Assembly: GCF_000820845.2 (NCBI RefSeq) | Contig: NZ_CBXV010000008.1 | Location: 542,705-606,704, forward strand | From: Pyrinomonas methylaliphatogenes | GTDB lineage: Bacteria > Acidobacteriota > Blastocatellia > Pyrinomonadales > Pyrinomonadaceae | Reading direction: 5' to 3' | DNA length: 64,000 nt | In this document: positions 8,722 to 17,538 of the stretch, piece by piece | How positions within the stretch are numbered: the first letter of the stretch is position 1 | Layout: every line of letters starts with the position of its first letter | Translations under genes and position numbers: made by a program | The notes under the pieces: generated by a model | Seen by the model: only the letters and a program-made list of their open reading frames with translations | Databases searched by the model: none | What the model was told of the DNA's origin: nothing

Positions 8722-9264
8722 TCATCGATCGTCGCGCTTGCGCAGCTTATACGTGTAGAGCGCTGAGCCACCTGCTCCCGCTAAAGCGCCGATCAACGCG
8801 CCCTTCTTGCCACCGATCGCGCCTCCAACGGCAGCACCGACGCCCGTGCCGATCGCAACCGTCAGCTTATCCCGATGCTTGTCCCAAAACGAGCGATTAT
8901 CGCGCCGATAGTCGTAATAAACGCGCCGCGAAGAGCTGACCGGGACGCTACGGTAAACGATCCGCTCGGATCGCGTAGCGCCAACTGCACTTCTCGGTTG
9001 CTCGACCGTTTCGCGGCCCATGCGGAACCCCTCGGCGAAACCATCGCGATAAGCCGCTTGCTCGGGCGTGAGCGCCTCCGCCCCCTGCTGATCAGTCGTT
9101 TGCGGCGTGGCCTGCGGTGTAGGTTGCGGCGTAGACGTAGCTGCAACCACGGGCTCGCTCGCCTTCGGAGCGGTCGAACGCGAAACGAGCGCCCCAACCG
9201 ATCCGCCTAGAAGCGCCGCCGCCAACCCGATCGCCAGAATCTTGCTGTTATTGGTCGCAAACAT
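8722..9264 (-). CDS. Glycine-zipper envelope protein
   Basis: 180 residues from the ATG at 9264, preceded by GAGAAGGGAACA. A signal-anchor (ILAIGLAAALLGGSVGALVS) is followed by a Pro/Thr/Gln-rich linker, a segment ending YRDGFAEGFRMGRE, and a C-terminal glycine zipper (GTGVGAAVGGAIGGKKGALI). Such zipper proteins sit in bacterial envelopes, but no specific role can be assigned. It lies 46 bases downstream of the protease gene on the same strand. Confidence 0.75.
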   Translation of the reverse strand: MFATNNSKILAIGLAAALLGGSVGALVSRSTAPKASEPVVAATSTPQPTPQATPQTTDQQGAEALTPEQAAYRDGFAEGFRMGRETVEQPRSAVGATRSERIVYRSVPVSSSRRVYYDYRRDNRSFWDKHRDKLTVAIGTGVGAAVGGAIGGKKGALIGALAGAGGSALYTYKLRKRDDR

Positions 9265-9715
9265 TGTTCCCTTCTCCCTCGAAAAGCTCTGTCTTCGGAA
9301 TCCAAGACTCCTCGCCCTTCTGTGGTGCAATTGCCGTACCTCTCGCCCCGCATGTAAACCCTTGTCTCGCCGAATCGCCTACATTTTCCCGATTTAGCCT
9401 CTTCTCTTAAAGGCCTCTAGCGAGAAATAATCACCCCGCAACGCGATCGCAATAAACCGAAGAGCCTGCGAGTGAGCCAAACTGCACGAAAACGTCGATC
9501 AACAACACCAAATCATCCTCGCGCAACCCGGCCTAAGATGGATTAGCCAAACCGTCAAGCGCCGTGAGCGCAAAGATCGCCAACTTAATCAGCAACCCCA
9601 AGATGGACCTGTTAAACCGTCAGGCGCCGGTCGCGGCGAACGGAGTTGGAAAGAGTCAGAAGCAAGAGTTATAATTTCATTACCGCTTTTTATCGCTGGG
9701 TTTCCGGGGGGCAAC
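9265..9715. other. Gene-free stretch with one spaced repeat pair
   Basis: No coding signal on either strand. It contains the imperfect repeat pair at 9535-9629 and presumably the divergent promoters for the flanking genes, which I could not place with confidence. Confidence 0.6.
9535..9629. repeat. Repeat-spacer-repeat microlocus (imperfect)
   Basis: Copies at 9535-9564 and 9600-9629 share AAGATGGA and AAACCGTCA-GCGCCG (30 bp, about five mismatches, period 65, spacer 35). A weaker match (GCAACCC) extends each copy to the left. It sits 87 bases before the aminotransferase start. Confidence 0.65.
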
Positions 9716-10888
9716 GTGTCCGGCGCGCGTCTGAAAGCTTTCCATCTCGCCCGCAGACTCGACGGAGTCGGGTTTTCCGACATCGTGAAGATACGCAATC
9801 GCATCATGGAACTGCGCGCGCAAGGGGCGCGAGTTTTTCAATTCGAGGGCGGCGAACCTTTTCTCAACACGCCGGAACACATCAAGGAGGCGATGATGCG
9901 CGCATTGCGCGAGAACAAGACGCGCTATGCGCCTTCGTCCGGCATCCCGGAGCTTCGCGCCGCGATCGCCGAGAAGGTGCGCACGCGCAACCGCATCCCG
10001 GCGCGCGAAGAGGATGTGATCGTCTTGAACGGCGGGATGCAGGGGCTTTTCGGTGCGTTTCAATCGGTGGTCGATCCCGGGGATGAGGTGCTGGTCTTTT
10101 CGCCCTACTGGACGCCGATCAAGGATCTGATCGCGCATTGCCAAGGCGTGACGGTGCTCGTGCCAACGGCGGAAGCCAGACGCGAAGGATTTGCGGCGAC
10201 GCTCGCGCGTTACGCGAGTCCACGGACGCGCGCCATCTACTACAACACGCCGCAGAATCCGACTGGCGTGGTTTTTACGCGCGCCGAAGCGGAGGAGGTC
10301 GCGCGTTTCGCCACGGAGCGCGATCTGATCGTCATCGCCGATGAAGCTTACGAAGATCTGGTCTACGACGGCGAACACGTCTCCATCGCTTCATTGGATG
10401 GCATGTTCGAGCGGACCATCACTTCATTCACGCTCTCGAAATCATACGCAATGACCGGCTGGCGCGTCGGCTATGCGGTGGCGACTGAGCCTTGGATGAC
10501 TGGCTTGCGCAAGACCACGCTCTATTCGACCAATGGCGTTTCGACCCCTTCGCAGTGGGCCGCGGTTGCGGCGCTCGCGACGCCGGTCTCATTCTTCGAC
10601 GAGATCCGCGCCGAATACCGCCGGCGGCGCGATCTTCTCGTCGCCGGATTGAACGAACTCGGTTTCCATTGCGAAGCTCCTGCGGGAGCCTTCTACGCTT
10701 TTCCAGACGTCTCGCGCCTCGGCCTGGACAGCCGCGCGGCAGCCGATCACCTGTTGGAGAGAGCGCAAGTGGCGACCGTGCCGGGCGTCGTCTTCGGCGA
10801 GCACGGCGAAGGTCATTTGCGTTTTTCGTTCTCGACCTCGATCGAGACGATCGAACAAGGACTCGATTCGCTACGCCGCAATCTTTAG
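9716..10888 (+). CDS. Class I/II PLP-dependent aminotransferase
   Basis: 390 residues from a GTG at 9716 with GGGGGG close upstream. Fold type I aminotransferase of the aspartate/aromatic group. YAPSSGIPELRAAIAEKV and the cofactor region YYNTPQNPTGVVF are seen, then IADEAYEDLVYDG. The Schiff-base lysine is in TLSKSYAMTGWRVGYA (residue about 243), and the C-terminal RFSFSTS holds the carboxylate-binding arginine. It probably transfers an amino group to 2-oxoglutarate or pyruvate. Substrate cannot be told from sequence alone. Monocistronic. Confidence 0.9.
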   Translation: MSGARLKAFHLARRLDGVGFSDIVKIRNRIMELRAQGARVFQFEGGEPFLNTPEHIKEAMMRALRENKTRYAPSSGIPELRAAIAEKVRTRNRIPAREEDVIVLNGGMQGLFGAFQSVVDPGDEVLVFSPYWTPIKDLIAHCQGVTVLVPTAEARREGFAATLARYASPRTRAIYYNTPQNPTGVVFTRAEAEEVARFATERDLIVIADEAYEDLVYDGEHVSIASLDGMFERTITSFTLSKSYAMTGWRVGYAVATEPWMTGLRKTTLYSTNGVSTPSQWAAVAALATPVSFFDEIRAEYRRRRDLLVAGLNELGFHCEAPAGAFYAFPDVSRLGLDSRAAADHLLERAQVATVPGVVFGEHGEGHLRFSFSTSIETIEQGLDSLRRNL

Positions 10889-10975
10889 CGCTCAGCCTTT
10901 CGTCAGACGAGCGGAGACCTCATCGCAACTTCCCTGCACGAGACCTTCGCGAGCCGAAGAGGTTAATCGTTCCCT

Positions 10976-11083
10976 CTTTCAAGCAGCATGAACTCTTCTG
11001 ACTGAATCGCGATGCACTTTTCCCTAGGTTGCCGCATCGCCGCTTGCCTTTCAAGCGGCGCGAACTCTTCTGACTGAATCGCG
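10976..11083. repeat. Repeat-spacer-repeat microlocus at the AraC-family stop
   Basis: A 36-bp repeat at 10976-11011 recurs at 11048-11083 with four mismatches, after a 36-bp spacer (period 72). The core GAACTCTTCTGACTGAATCG is identical. The right copy encodes the final residues RDSVRRVRAA and the stop of the minus-strand AraC gene. The left copy is a non-coding echo downstream. Confidence 0.88.
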
Positions 11084-12037
11084 GCCAGATCGTTTCCCAT
11101 TGTACCCGCGCAACCGCTCGACATCGCGAAGCGGCGGGAGCCCGAAGAGCTTCTTGTACTCGCGATTGAAGTGTGAAGGATCGTTGTAGCCGACCTTGAA
11201 ACCGGCGCTTGCCGCGTCCAGACCTTCATGAAGCATGAGTCGGCGAGCCTCTTGAAGCCGTATCCGCTTCTGAAATTGCAAGGGGCTCATGGCGGTGACG
11301 GCTTTGAAGTGATGATGGAGACCAGACACGCTCATCCCGACCTCGCGTGCGATCTCATCGATGCGAAGCGGCTGATCGAAATTTCGCCTCAGCAGTTCGA
11401 TGGCCCGAGCTATGGGCGAAGTGTAGCCGCGCAAGATGGCGATGTGGCGAAGCCTATCGCCCTGCTTTCCCCTCAGGAGCCGATAGATGATCTCCCGCTT
11501 GATCAGCGGCGCGATGAAAGAGGCTTCTTCTGGGTGGTCCAGCAATCTGACGAGCCGCACTACGGCATCAAGCAGACCCGCATCCAGCGGACTGACATCA
11601 AACGCTTTTGCATCCACAGGCGATGAGGAGACGGCATGGCCCGATTCGATCATGACTGACCCGACGAGCGACGGATCCAGTCTCAGCACGAGGCTCAAAT
11701 AAGGCCGCTCCTTGGACGCCTCGACGATCCTGCTGACGATGGGCAGTTCGACCGTGCCGAGGCAGTAATGATAAGGATCGTACCGGTAGCGCTCCGTGCC
11801 CAAATAGACCTCTTTGCTGCCTTGCGCGATCACGCAAAAGGTTGGATCGGACACGCCCGGAAGAGGTTCGGTGGGTGAAGAGGCGCGATAGAGACGCAGT
11901 CCGGCTAATGGTTCGATCAATCCATCTTCGGGGACGGCCCGCGCGATGCGTTCCAACAACTCTTCTCGATATGACTTCATCCGCTGCGTTTCGCGATTCG
12001 GCAATTGAATGGCCTTTGTGCCCATAGGCGAACTCAT
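11051..12037 (-). CDS. AraC-family transcriptional regulator
   Basis: 328 residues. An N-terminal cupin-like AraC_N domain (PF06719 type; GVSDPTFCVIAQGSKEVYLG near residues 60-80) is followed by two HTH motifs in the last 100 residues (QPLRIDEIAREVGMSVSGLH and AASAGFKVGYNDPSHFNREY). Regulators with this layout commonly sit divergent to aldo/keto reductase or alcohol dehydrogenase genes and respond to aldehydes or alcohols. Here it diverges from exactly such a cluster, so control of that cluster is likely. An internal ATG (MKSYREELLER) at 11980 is an alternative start. The gene end lies in a duplicated 36-bp segment. Confidence 0.88.
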   Translation of the reverse strand: MSSPMGTKAIQLPNRETQRMKSYREELLERIARAVPEDGLIEPLAGLRLYRASSPTEPLPGVSDPTFCVIAQGSKEVYLGTERYRYDPYHYCLGTVELPIVSRIVEASKERPYLSLVLRLDPSLVGSVMIESGHAVSSSPVDAKAFDVSPLDAGLLDAVVRLVRLLDHPEEASFIAPLIKREIIYRLLRGKQGDRLRHIAILRGYTSPIARAIELLRRNFDQPLRIDEIAREVGMSVSGLHHHFKAVTAMSPLQFQKRIRLQEARRLMLHEGLDAASAGFKVGYNDPSHFNREYKKLFGLPPLRDVERLRGYNGKRSGRDSVRRVRAA

Positions 12038-12140
12038 CTTTGGCGTCGCGCGCCTCGAAAATCTGCAGAATAGTTCAATTACTTTGGACGATCATTCTAT
12101 CACCTTCTGCCGCCTCCCCGATATATTGAACGGCGACTGA

Positions 12141-13166
<1,026 letters not shown>

Positions 13167-13198
13167 GCGATGCGCGACGCGATAAGGGGAGAGGCCAT

Positions 13199-13720
13199 AT
13201 GGCGGAGCTGTCCGAATGGGCCGATTTCTATGTGATCGTCGGATCGGCGACGGGCGCTTTGATCGGGTTACAGTTCGTCGTCATGACGTTGATCGCCAAC
13301 AGAGCGGACTACGTGCCGCCGGAAGCCGGAGCCGCTTTCACGACGCCGAGCGTCGTCCATTTCGCCGTCGCGCTTCTGCTCTCGGCGGTGGCGAGCGCGC
13401 CATGGCATGGGAGAAAAGCGCTAACAATCTGCTGGGGCGTGATCGGTTTCAGCGGGCTCATCTACACCATCATCGTGGCTCGGCGCATGAGAGTCCAAAA
13501 AGTCTACCGGCCCGTCTGCGAAGATTGGCTTTTTCATGCCCTGCTCCCATTTGCAGCCTATGCGCTGCTCGTCGGAGCGGCGGTCGCCACCCGCTTCATT
13601 TTGCGCTCGGCTTTGTTTGCCGTCGGCTTGAGCGCGTTGCTGCTGCTCTTCATCGGCATTCACAACGCTTGGGATACGGTGACGTATCACGTCTTCGAGA
13701 AGCGGCAAAAAAGACCCTAA
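13199..13720 (+). CDS. Four-helix integral membrane protein of unknown function
   Basis: 173 residues from the ATG at 13199 with GGGGAGAGG 5 bases upstream; the longer upstream frame overlaps the reductase and is rejected. Hydrophobic segments are seen near residues 8-30, 50-68, 75-90, 110-130 and 135-155. The N-terminus DFYVIVGSATGALIGLQFVV resembles uncharacterised bacterial membrane proteins often found with oxidoreductases. No catalytic motif. Same strand and close spacing imply cotranscription with the reductase. Confidence 0.72.
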   Translation: MAELSEWADFYVIVGSATGALIGLQFVVMTLIANRADYVPPEAGAAFTTPSVVHFAVALLLSAVASAPWHGRKALTICWGVIGFSGLIYTIIVARRMRVQKVYRPVCEDWLFHALLPFAAYALLVGAAVATRFILRSALFAVGLSALLLLFIGIHNAWDTVTYHVFEKRQKRP

Positions 13721-13879
13721 AGGGGCATTACGCGAAGAGGCTCTTCAGCGATGCGGTGGACCGGCATCAGGGCTGAAGTTTTTGCGAGGCGCCATTCGAG
13801 AGGATGAGCGCGCTTCGCGCTCTGAGATCGTTCGATTGAAACTCGAAGAAGCGATCGGCAAGAGTGGAGGGGGTAAAGC

Positions 13880-14275
13880 ATGGAGATCAGAAGAGCTGAT
13901 TCACGACCTTCCAGCAAAGGGCCGGATGAATACTTTACCGGTTCGGTGCGCATAGATCCGTTGATCGAAGCGCCCGATCCGGCGCGCGTGCGCGCTTCCA
14001 GCGTCACGTTCGAGCCGGGCGCTCGAACCGCCTGGCACACCCATCCGCTGGGCCAGACATTGATCGTCACGGCGGGCCGCGGATGGGTGCAAGAGTGGGG
14101 CGGCCCCAAGAAGGAGATCGGGCCGGGAGATGTGGTTTGGATTCCGCCCGGCGTCAAGCACTGGCACGGCGCCACTTCGACCACTCAGATGACGCACATC
14201 GCCATTCAAGAAGCCTTCGAGGGCAAAGCGGTTGAGTGGTTGGAGAAGGTGAGCGATGAGGAATACGACGCATAG
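13880..14275 (+). CDS. Cupin-domain protein
   Basis: 131 residues, single-domain cupin. Motif 1 is visible as [20 protein letters not shown] (metal-binding His pair) and motif 2 as [29 protein letters not shown] at the N-terminus is typical of the carboxymuconolactone-associated cupins that accompany aldo/keto and alcohol dehydrogenases. Enzymatic role unknown, and a metal-dependent isomerase or dioxygenase-like activity is possible. Strong GGAGGGGGT upstream. Confidence 0.85.
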   Translation: MEIRRADSRPSSKGPDEYFTGSVRIDPLIEAPDPARVRASSVTFEPGARTAWHTHPLGQTLIVTAGRGWVQEWGGPKKEIGPGDVVWIPPGVKHWHGATSTTQMTHIAIQEAFEGKAVEWLEKVSDEEYDA

Positions 14276-14594
14276 CGGGGCTGGGCGATCTTCGCCGTCT
14301 TAGCGATGCGCGCGTTGGGAAAGCTTCTCGATCCAGAGATCGGCGAGTTCTCCAGACGCCGACGCTCGCTGTAATGACTGATCGCGTGCGGAGAGTCGTC
14401 GCAGGCGTTTGCTCGCTTCTCGCCCGCTGGCATCGGTAGAAACCATTTCGCGACCACCTCGGGAGAAGCGGGCGCGAAGCGATCATGCGCGGAGCTTATG
14501 GCCGGCGCCGATCAAGCAGTCCTGTGAGAGTTTAGACGGAGCCATTCAGCGATCATCAGATCAGATTTTCAAGGAATCATAGGAGGACGGAGTC
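14276..14594. other. Intergenic stretch, no supported gene
   Basis: 319 bases between the cupin and alcohol dehydrogenase genes. A 48-codon minus-strand frame (14300-14446) has a plausible ribosome site but no recognisable product and is not annotated. AGGAATCATAGGAGG at the right end is the ribosome site of the next gene. Confidence 0.5.
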
Positions 14595-15668
14595 ATGTAC
14601 AAAGCCAAAGCTTATGCCGCTGCCGGTGCGACGTCGTCGCTCGCTCCGACGACGATCGCGCGACGCAGCTTGACATCACACGATGTGCAAATAGAGATCC
14701 TTTTCTGCGGCATCTGTCATTCCGACGTGCACGCGGTTCGCAACGAATGGACCGAGTTCCTACCGACCACCTATCCGATCGTCCCAGGCCATGAAATCAT
14801 CGGGCGCGTCGTCGAGACGGGTTCAGCCGTCACGAAGTTCAAGCCCGGCGATCTGGTCGGCGTCGGTTGTATGGTTGACTCGGATGGCACTTGCCCCGAA
14901 TGCCAGGCCGGCTTCGAGCAGTTCTGTCCGAACGTCGTGCTCACCTACAACTCGCCGGATAAGCATCTCGGCGGCGTCACCTACGGCGGTTATTCGGAAA
15001 GCATTGTGGTTGATGAGCGCTTCGTATTGCGCGTCCCTTCCCATCTCGATCCGGCAGGAGCCGCGCCGTTGCTCTGTGCGGGGATCACGACCTATTCGCC
15101 GCTACGTCGCTGGGGCGTCGGTCCGGGCCACAGAGTGGGCGTCGTCGGCTTGGGCGGACTGGGCCACATGGGAGTGAAGTTCGCCAAAGCTTTCGGCGCG
15201 CACGTCGCGGTCTTTACGACCTCGCCTCACAAGAGAGAGGATGCGCTACGGCTCGGCGCCGATGAAGTCGTCATCTCGCGCGACGCCGAAGAGATGCAGA
15301 AACGCGCCGGAAGCTTCGATTTCATCCTCGATACCGTTTCAGCCGATCATGACATCAGCGCCTATCTCAATCTCTTGCGGCGCGATGGTCAACTGACGAT
15401 CGTCGGCGCGCCGCCGAAAAGGCTCGAAGTTCCGGCCTTCTCTCTGATCATGGGGCGACGCAATCTTTCCGGTTCAATGATCGGCGGAATTCGCGAGACG
15501 CAGGAGATGCTCGACTTTTGCGGCGAGCATGGGATCACCGCTGACGTTGAAGTGATCCCGATTCAGAAGGTCAACGAAGCTTACGACCGATTGCTCAAGT
15601 CCGATGTGAAGTATCGCTTCGCGATCGACATGTCTTCGTTGAAGGCCGAAGAGGCGAAGGGTCTCTAA
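14595..15668 (+). CDS. Zinc-dependent NAD(P) alcohol dehydrogenase (CAD/YahK type)
   Basis: 357 residues, medium-chain dehydrogenase. Catalytic zinc ligands are in GICHSDVHAVRNEW and PGHEIIGRV. The structural zinc lobe is GTCPECQAGFEQFC. The Rossmann motif VVGLGGLGHMGVKFAK is near residue 180. It resembles cinnamyl-alcohol dehydrogenase-like YahK, an aldehyde reductase using NADPH. It would turn aldehydes into alcohols, complementing the oxidising molybdoenzyme encoded just downstream (20-base gap, same strand). Confidence 0.92.
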   Translation: MYKAKAYAAAGATSSLAPTTIARRSLTSHDVQIEILFCGICHSDVHAVRNEWTEFLPTTYPIVPGHEIIGRVVETGSAVTKFKPGDLVGVGCMVDSDGTCPECQAGFEQFCPNVVLTYNSPDKHLGGVTYGGYSESIVVDERFVLRVPSHLDPAGAAPLLCAGITTYSPLRRWGVGPGHRVGVVGLGGLGHMGVKFAKAFGAHVAVFTTSPHKREDALRLGADEVVISRDAEEMQKRAGSFDFILDTVSADHDISAYLNLLRRDGQLTIVGAPPKRLEVPAFSLIMGRRNLSGSMIGGIRETQEMLDFCGEHGITADVEVIPIQKVNEAYDRLLKSDVKYRFAIDMSSLKAEEAKGL

Positions 15669-15687
15669 GCAAAGGCGGAGAGCGAAT

Positions 15688-16539
15688 ATGAACGACAAGA
15701 ACGAACATCCCAGCGTTAACGATGGCGATCTTGAGTCGCTCAGTGCGGACGAAGAGAAGCTGCTCGACGAACTCGGGCTATTCGGCGCTGCGCGACGCCA
15801 GTTTCTGGGGCAAACTCTTGCCAGCGGACTCGGCATTTTCGCGCTTCAGTTGCTGGCGAAAGAAAAAGCTCTGGCGGCGATGACCTCTCCCGACGCCGTG
15901 CTGGCGCAGAACGCGGCGTCGGGAGACGCCATTCAAGTGACCATGAGGATCAACGGCTCGACGCAGATTTTGACGGTTGATCCGCGCACGGTTCTGCTCG
16001 ATGCTCTGCGCGAACGGCTGGGACTCACGGGCACCAAGAAGGGGTGCGATCAAGGGCAATGTGGTGCTTGCACGGTGATCGTTGATGGACGGCGCGTGCT
16101 TTCATGTTTGACGCTCTTAGCCAGTTGCGAAGGCAAAGAGGTGACGACCATCGAAGGATTGGCCAATGGCGCCGGACTTCACCCGATGCAAGCGGCCTTC
16201 ATCAAGCACGACGCTTTCCAGTGTGGCTACTGCACGCCGGGGCAGATCTGTTCGGCGGTCGCGCTGCTACGGGAAGCCGAAGCTGGCGAAGCAAGCTACG
16301 TCACCCGCAATCTACGGACGATCACGAAGGATCTGGAGCTTTCCGATGAAGAGATCCGGGAGCGCATGAGCGGCAACCTCTGTCGCTGCGGAGCATATCC
16401 GGGCATCGTCGCCGCGATCCGCGAAGTGCAATCGGGCCGCCAAACGGCGCAAGCATGGCATTTTGCCACCCAAGAAGAGATCGCCGCTGTCATGAACGAC
16501 AAACTCCTGCGGGAGGGCAGAAGCGATGAGACCGTTTAA
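15688..16539 (+). CDS. Aldehyde oxidoreductase, 2Fe-2S subunit (PaoA-like)
   Basis: 283 residues. A leader with the twin-arginine motif ARRQFLGQTLASG (about residues 32-44) suggests Tat export, as for E. coli PaoA. The plant-type 2Fe-2S domain has GCDQGQCGACTVIVDGRRVL, and the second 2Fe-2S helical domain has FQCGYCTPGQICSA and GNLCRCGAYPGIVAAI. It passes electrons from the molybdenum site to FAD. The 3' end overlaps the next gene by 14 bases, so the subunits are translationally coupled. Confidence 0.94.
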   Translation: MNDKNEHPSVNDGDLESLSADEEKLLDELGLFGAARRQFLGQTLASGLGIFALQLLAKEKALAAMTSPDAVLAQNAASGDAIQVTMRINGSTQILTVDPRTVLLDALRERLGLTGTKKGCDQGQCGACTVIVDGRRVLSCLTLLASCEGKEVTTIEGLANGAGLHPMQAAFIKHDAFQCGYCTPGQICSAVALLREAEAGEASYVTRNLRTITKDLELSDEEIRERMSGNLCRCGAYPGIVAAIREVQSGRQTAQAWHFATQEEIAAVMNDKLLREGRSDETV

Positions 16540-17518
16540 GTACGCGCGCGCTACAAGCGAAGCGGAGGCCGTGCAATTGGTATCCGCTACCCCGACGGCG
16601 AAATTCTTAGCCGGCGGGACCAATCTTCTCGACTTGATGAAGGAAGATGTCGAGCGCCCAACGCAGATCGTTGACCTCACACGTTTGAGTCACCTAGCGC
16701 AGATCAGGCCAACTTTAAACGGGATCTCCATCGGGGCGTTGGCAACGAACGCGCAAGTGGCGAACCATCCGCTCGTGCGGCAGAACTATCCACTCCTTTC
16801 GCGGGCGATATTAGCTGGCGCATCGGCCCAGATCCGCAACATGGCGACCGTCGGCGGGAATCTGATGCAACGCACGCGCTGCCCCTACTTCTACGATACG
16901 GCGATGCCGTGCAACAAACGCGAGCCGGGCTCGGGATGCGCAGCTTTTCATGGTCTCAACCGCATGCACGCCATCTTCGGCTATAGCGATAAATGCATCG
17001 CGACCTATCCGGGCGACATGGCCAATGCGCTCTATGCGCTCGACGCGACGGTGAAGATTCGCGGCGCGAATGGGCAAGAGCGCACGATCCCGATTCGGGA
17101 TTTTCATCGCCTGCCGGGCGATACGCCGGAACAAGACAACAACCTTCAGCACGGCGAATTGATCGTCGCCGTCGAACTGGCGAAGAACGATTTCGCGAAA
17201 CACTCCTACTACCTGAAGGTTCGCGACCGCGCTTCATACGCCTTTGCGCTCGTCGCCGTGGCCGCCGCGCTGGCGCTTGAAGGCGATCGAATCAAACAAG
17301 CGCGCGTCGTCTTAGGAGGCGTCGCCCATAAGCCTTGGCGCTCAACCGAAGCTGAAGATGCTTTGGTCGGGAAAGAGGCGACCGAAGCGAACTTTCGCGC
17401 CGCCGCCGAAGCGGCGATGAAAGAGGCGAAGCCGCTCGCGCACAACGCTTACAAGGTCGAGCTCGGCAAGCGCGCCATCGTTCTCGCTCTGCAACGCGCG
17501 ATGGATGAGACGATATAG
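16526..17518 (+). CDS. Aldehyde oxidoreductase, FAD subunit (PaoB-like)
   Basis: 330 residues, FAD-binding subunit of the xanthine dehydrogenase family. AKFLAGGTNLLDLMKED and ATVGGNLMQRTRCPYFYDT form the flavin site. The cysteine-rich insertion after it (CPYFYD, PCNKREPGSGCAA, SDKC) is the extra 4Fe-4S-binding loop found in PaoB-type subunits. The C-terminal CO_deh_flav_C domain follows. Sits between the 2Fe-2S and molybdenum subunits in the standard order. Confidence 0.93.
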   Translation: MRPFKYARATSEAEAVQLVSATPTAKFLAGGTNLLDLMKEDVERPTQIVDLTRLSHLAQIRPTLNGISIGALATNAQVANHPLVRQNYPLLSRAILAGASAQIRNMATVGGNLMQRTRCPYFYDTAMPCNKREPGSGCAAFHGLNRMHAIFGYSDKCIATYPGDMANALYALDATVKIRGANGQERTIPIRDFHRLPGDTPEQDNNLQHGELIVAVELAKNDFAKHSYYLKVRDRASYAFALVAVAAALALEGDRIKQARVVLGGVAHKPWRSTEAEDALVGKEATEANFRAAAEAAMKEAKPLAHNAYKVELGKRAIVLALQRAMDETI

Positions 17519-17538
17519 AGCTAAGGAGGCGTAAAGGG

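Noticed and set aside
13721-13879. Regulatory hairpins GAAGAGGCTCTTC and GAGCGCGCTTCGCGCTC before the cupin gene
   Set aside because: Short stems common in GC-rich DNA, no T-run or conserved position to support terminator or attenuator function.
14300-14446. 48-codon minus-strand frame with AGGTGG upstream
   Set aside because: No recognisable product and no conservation evidence; could be chance.
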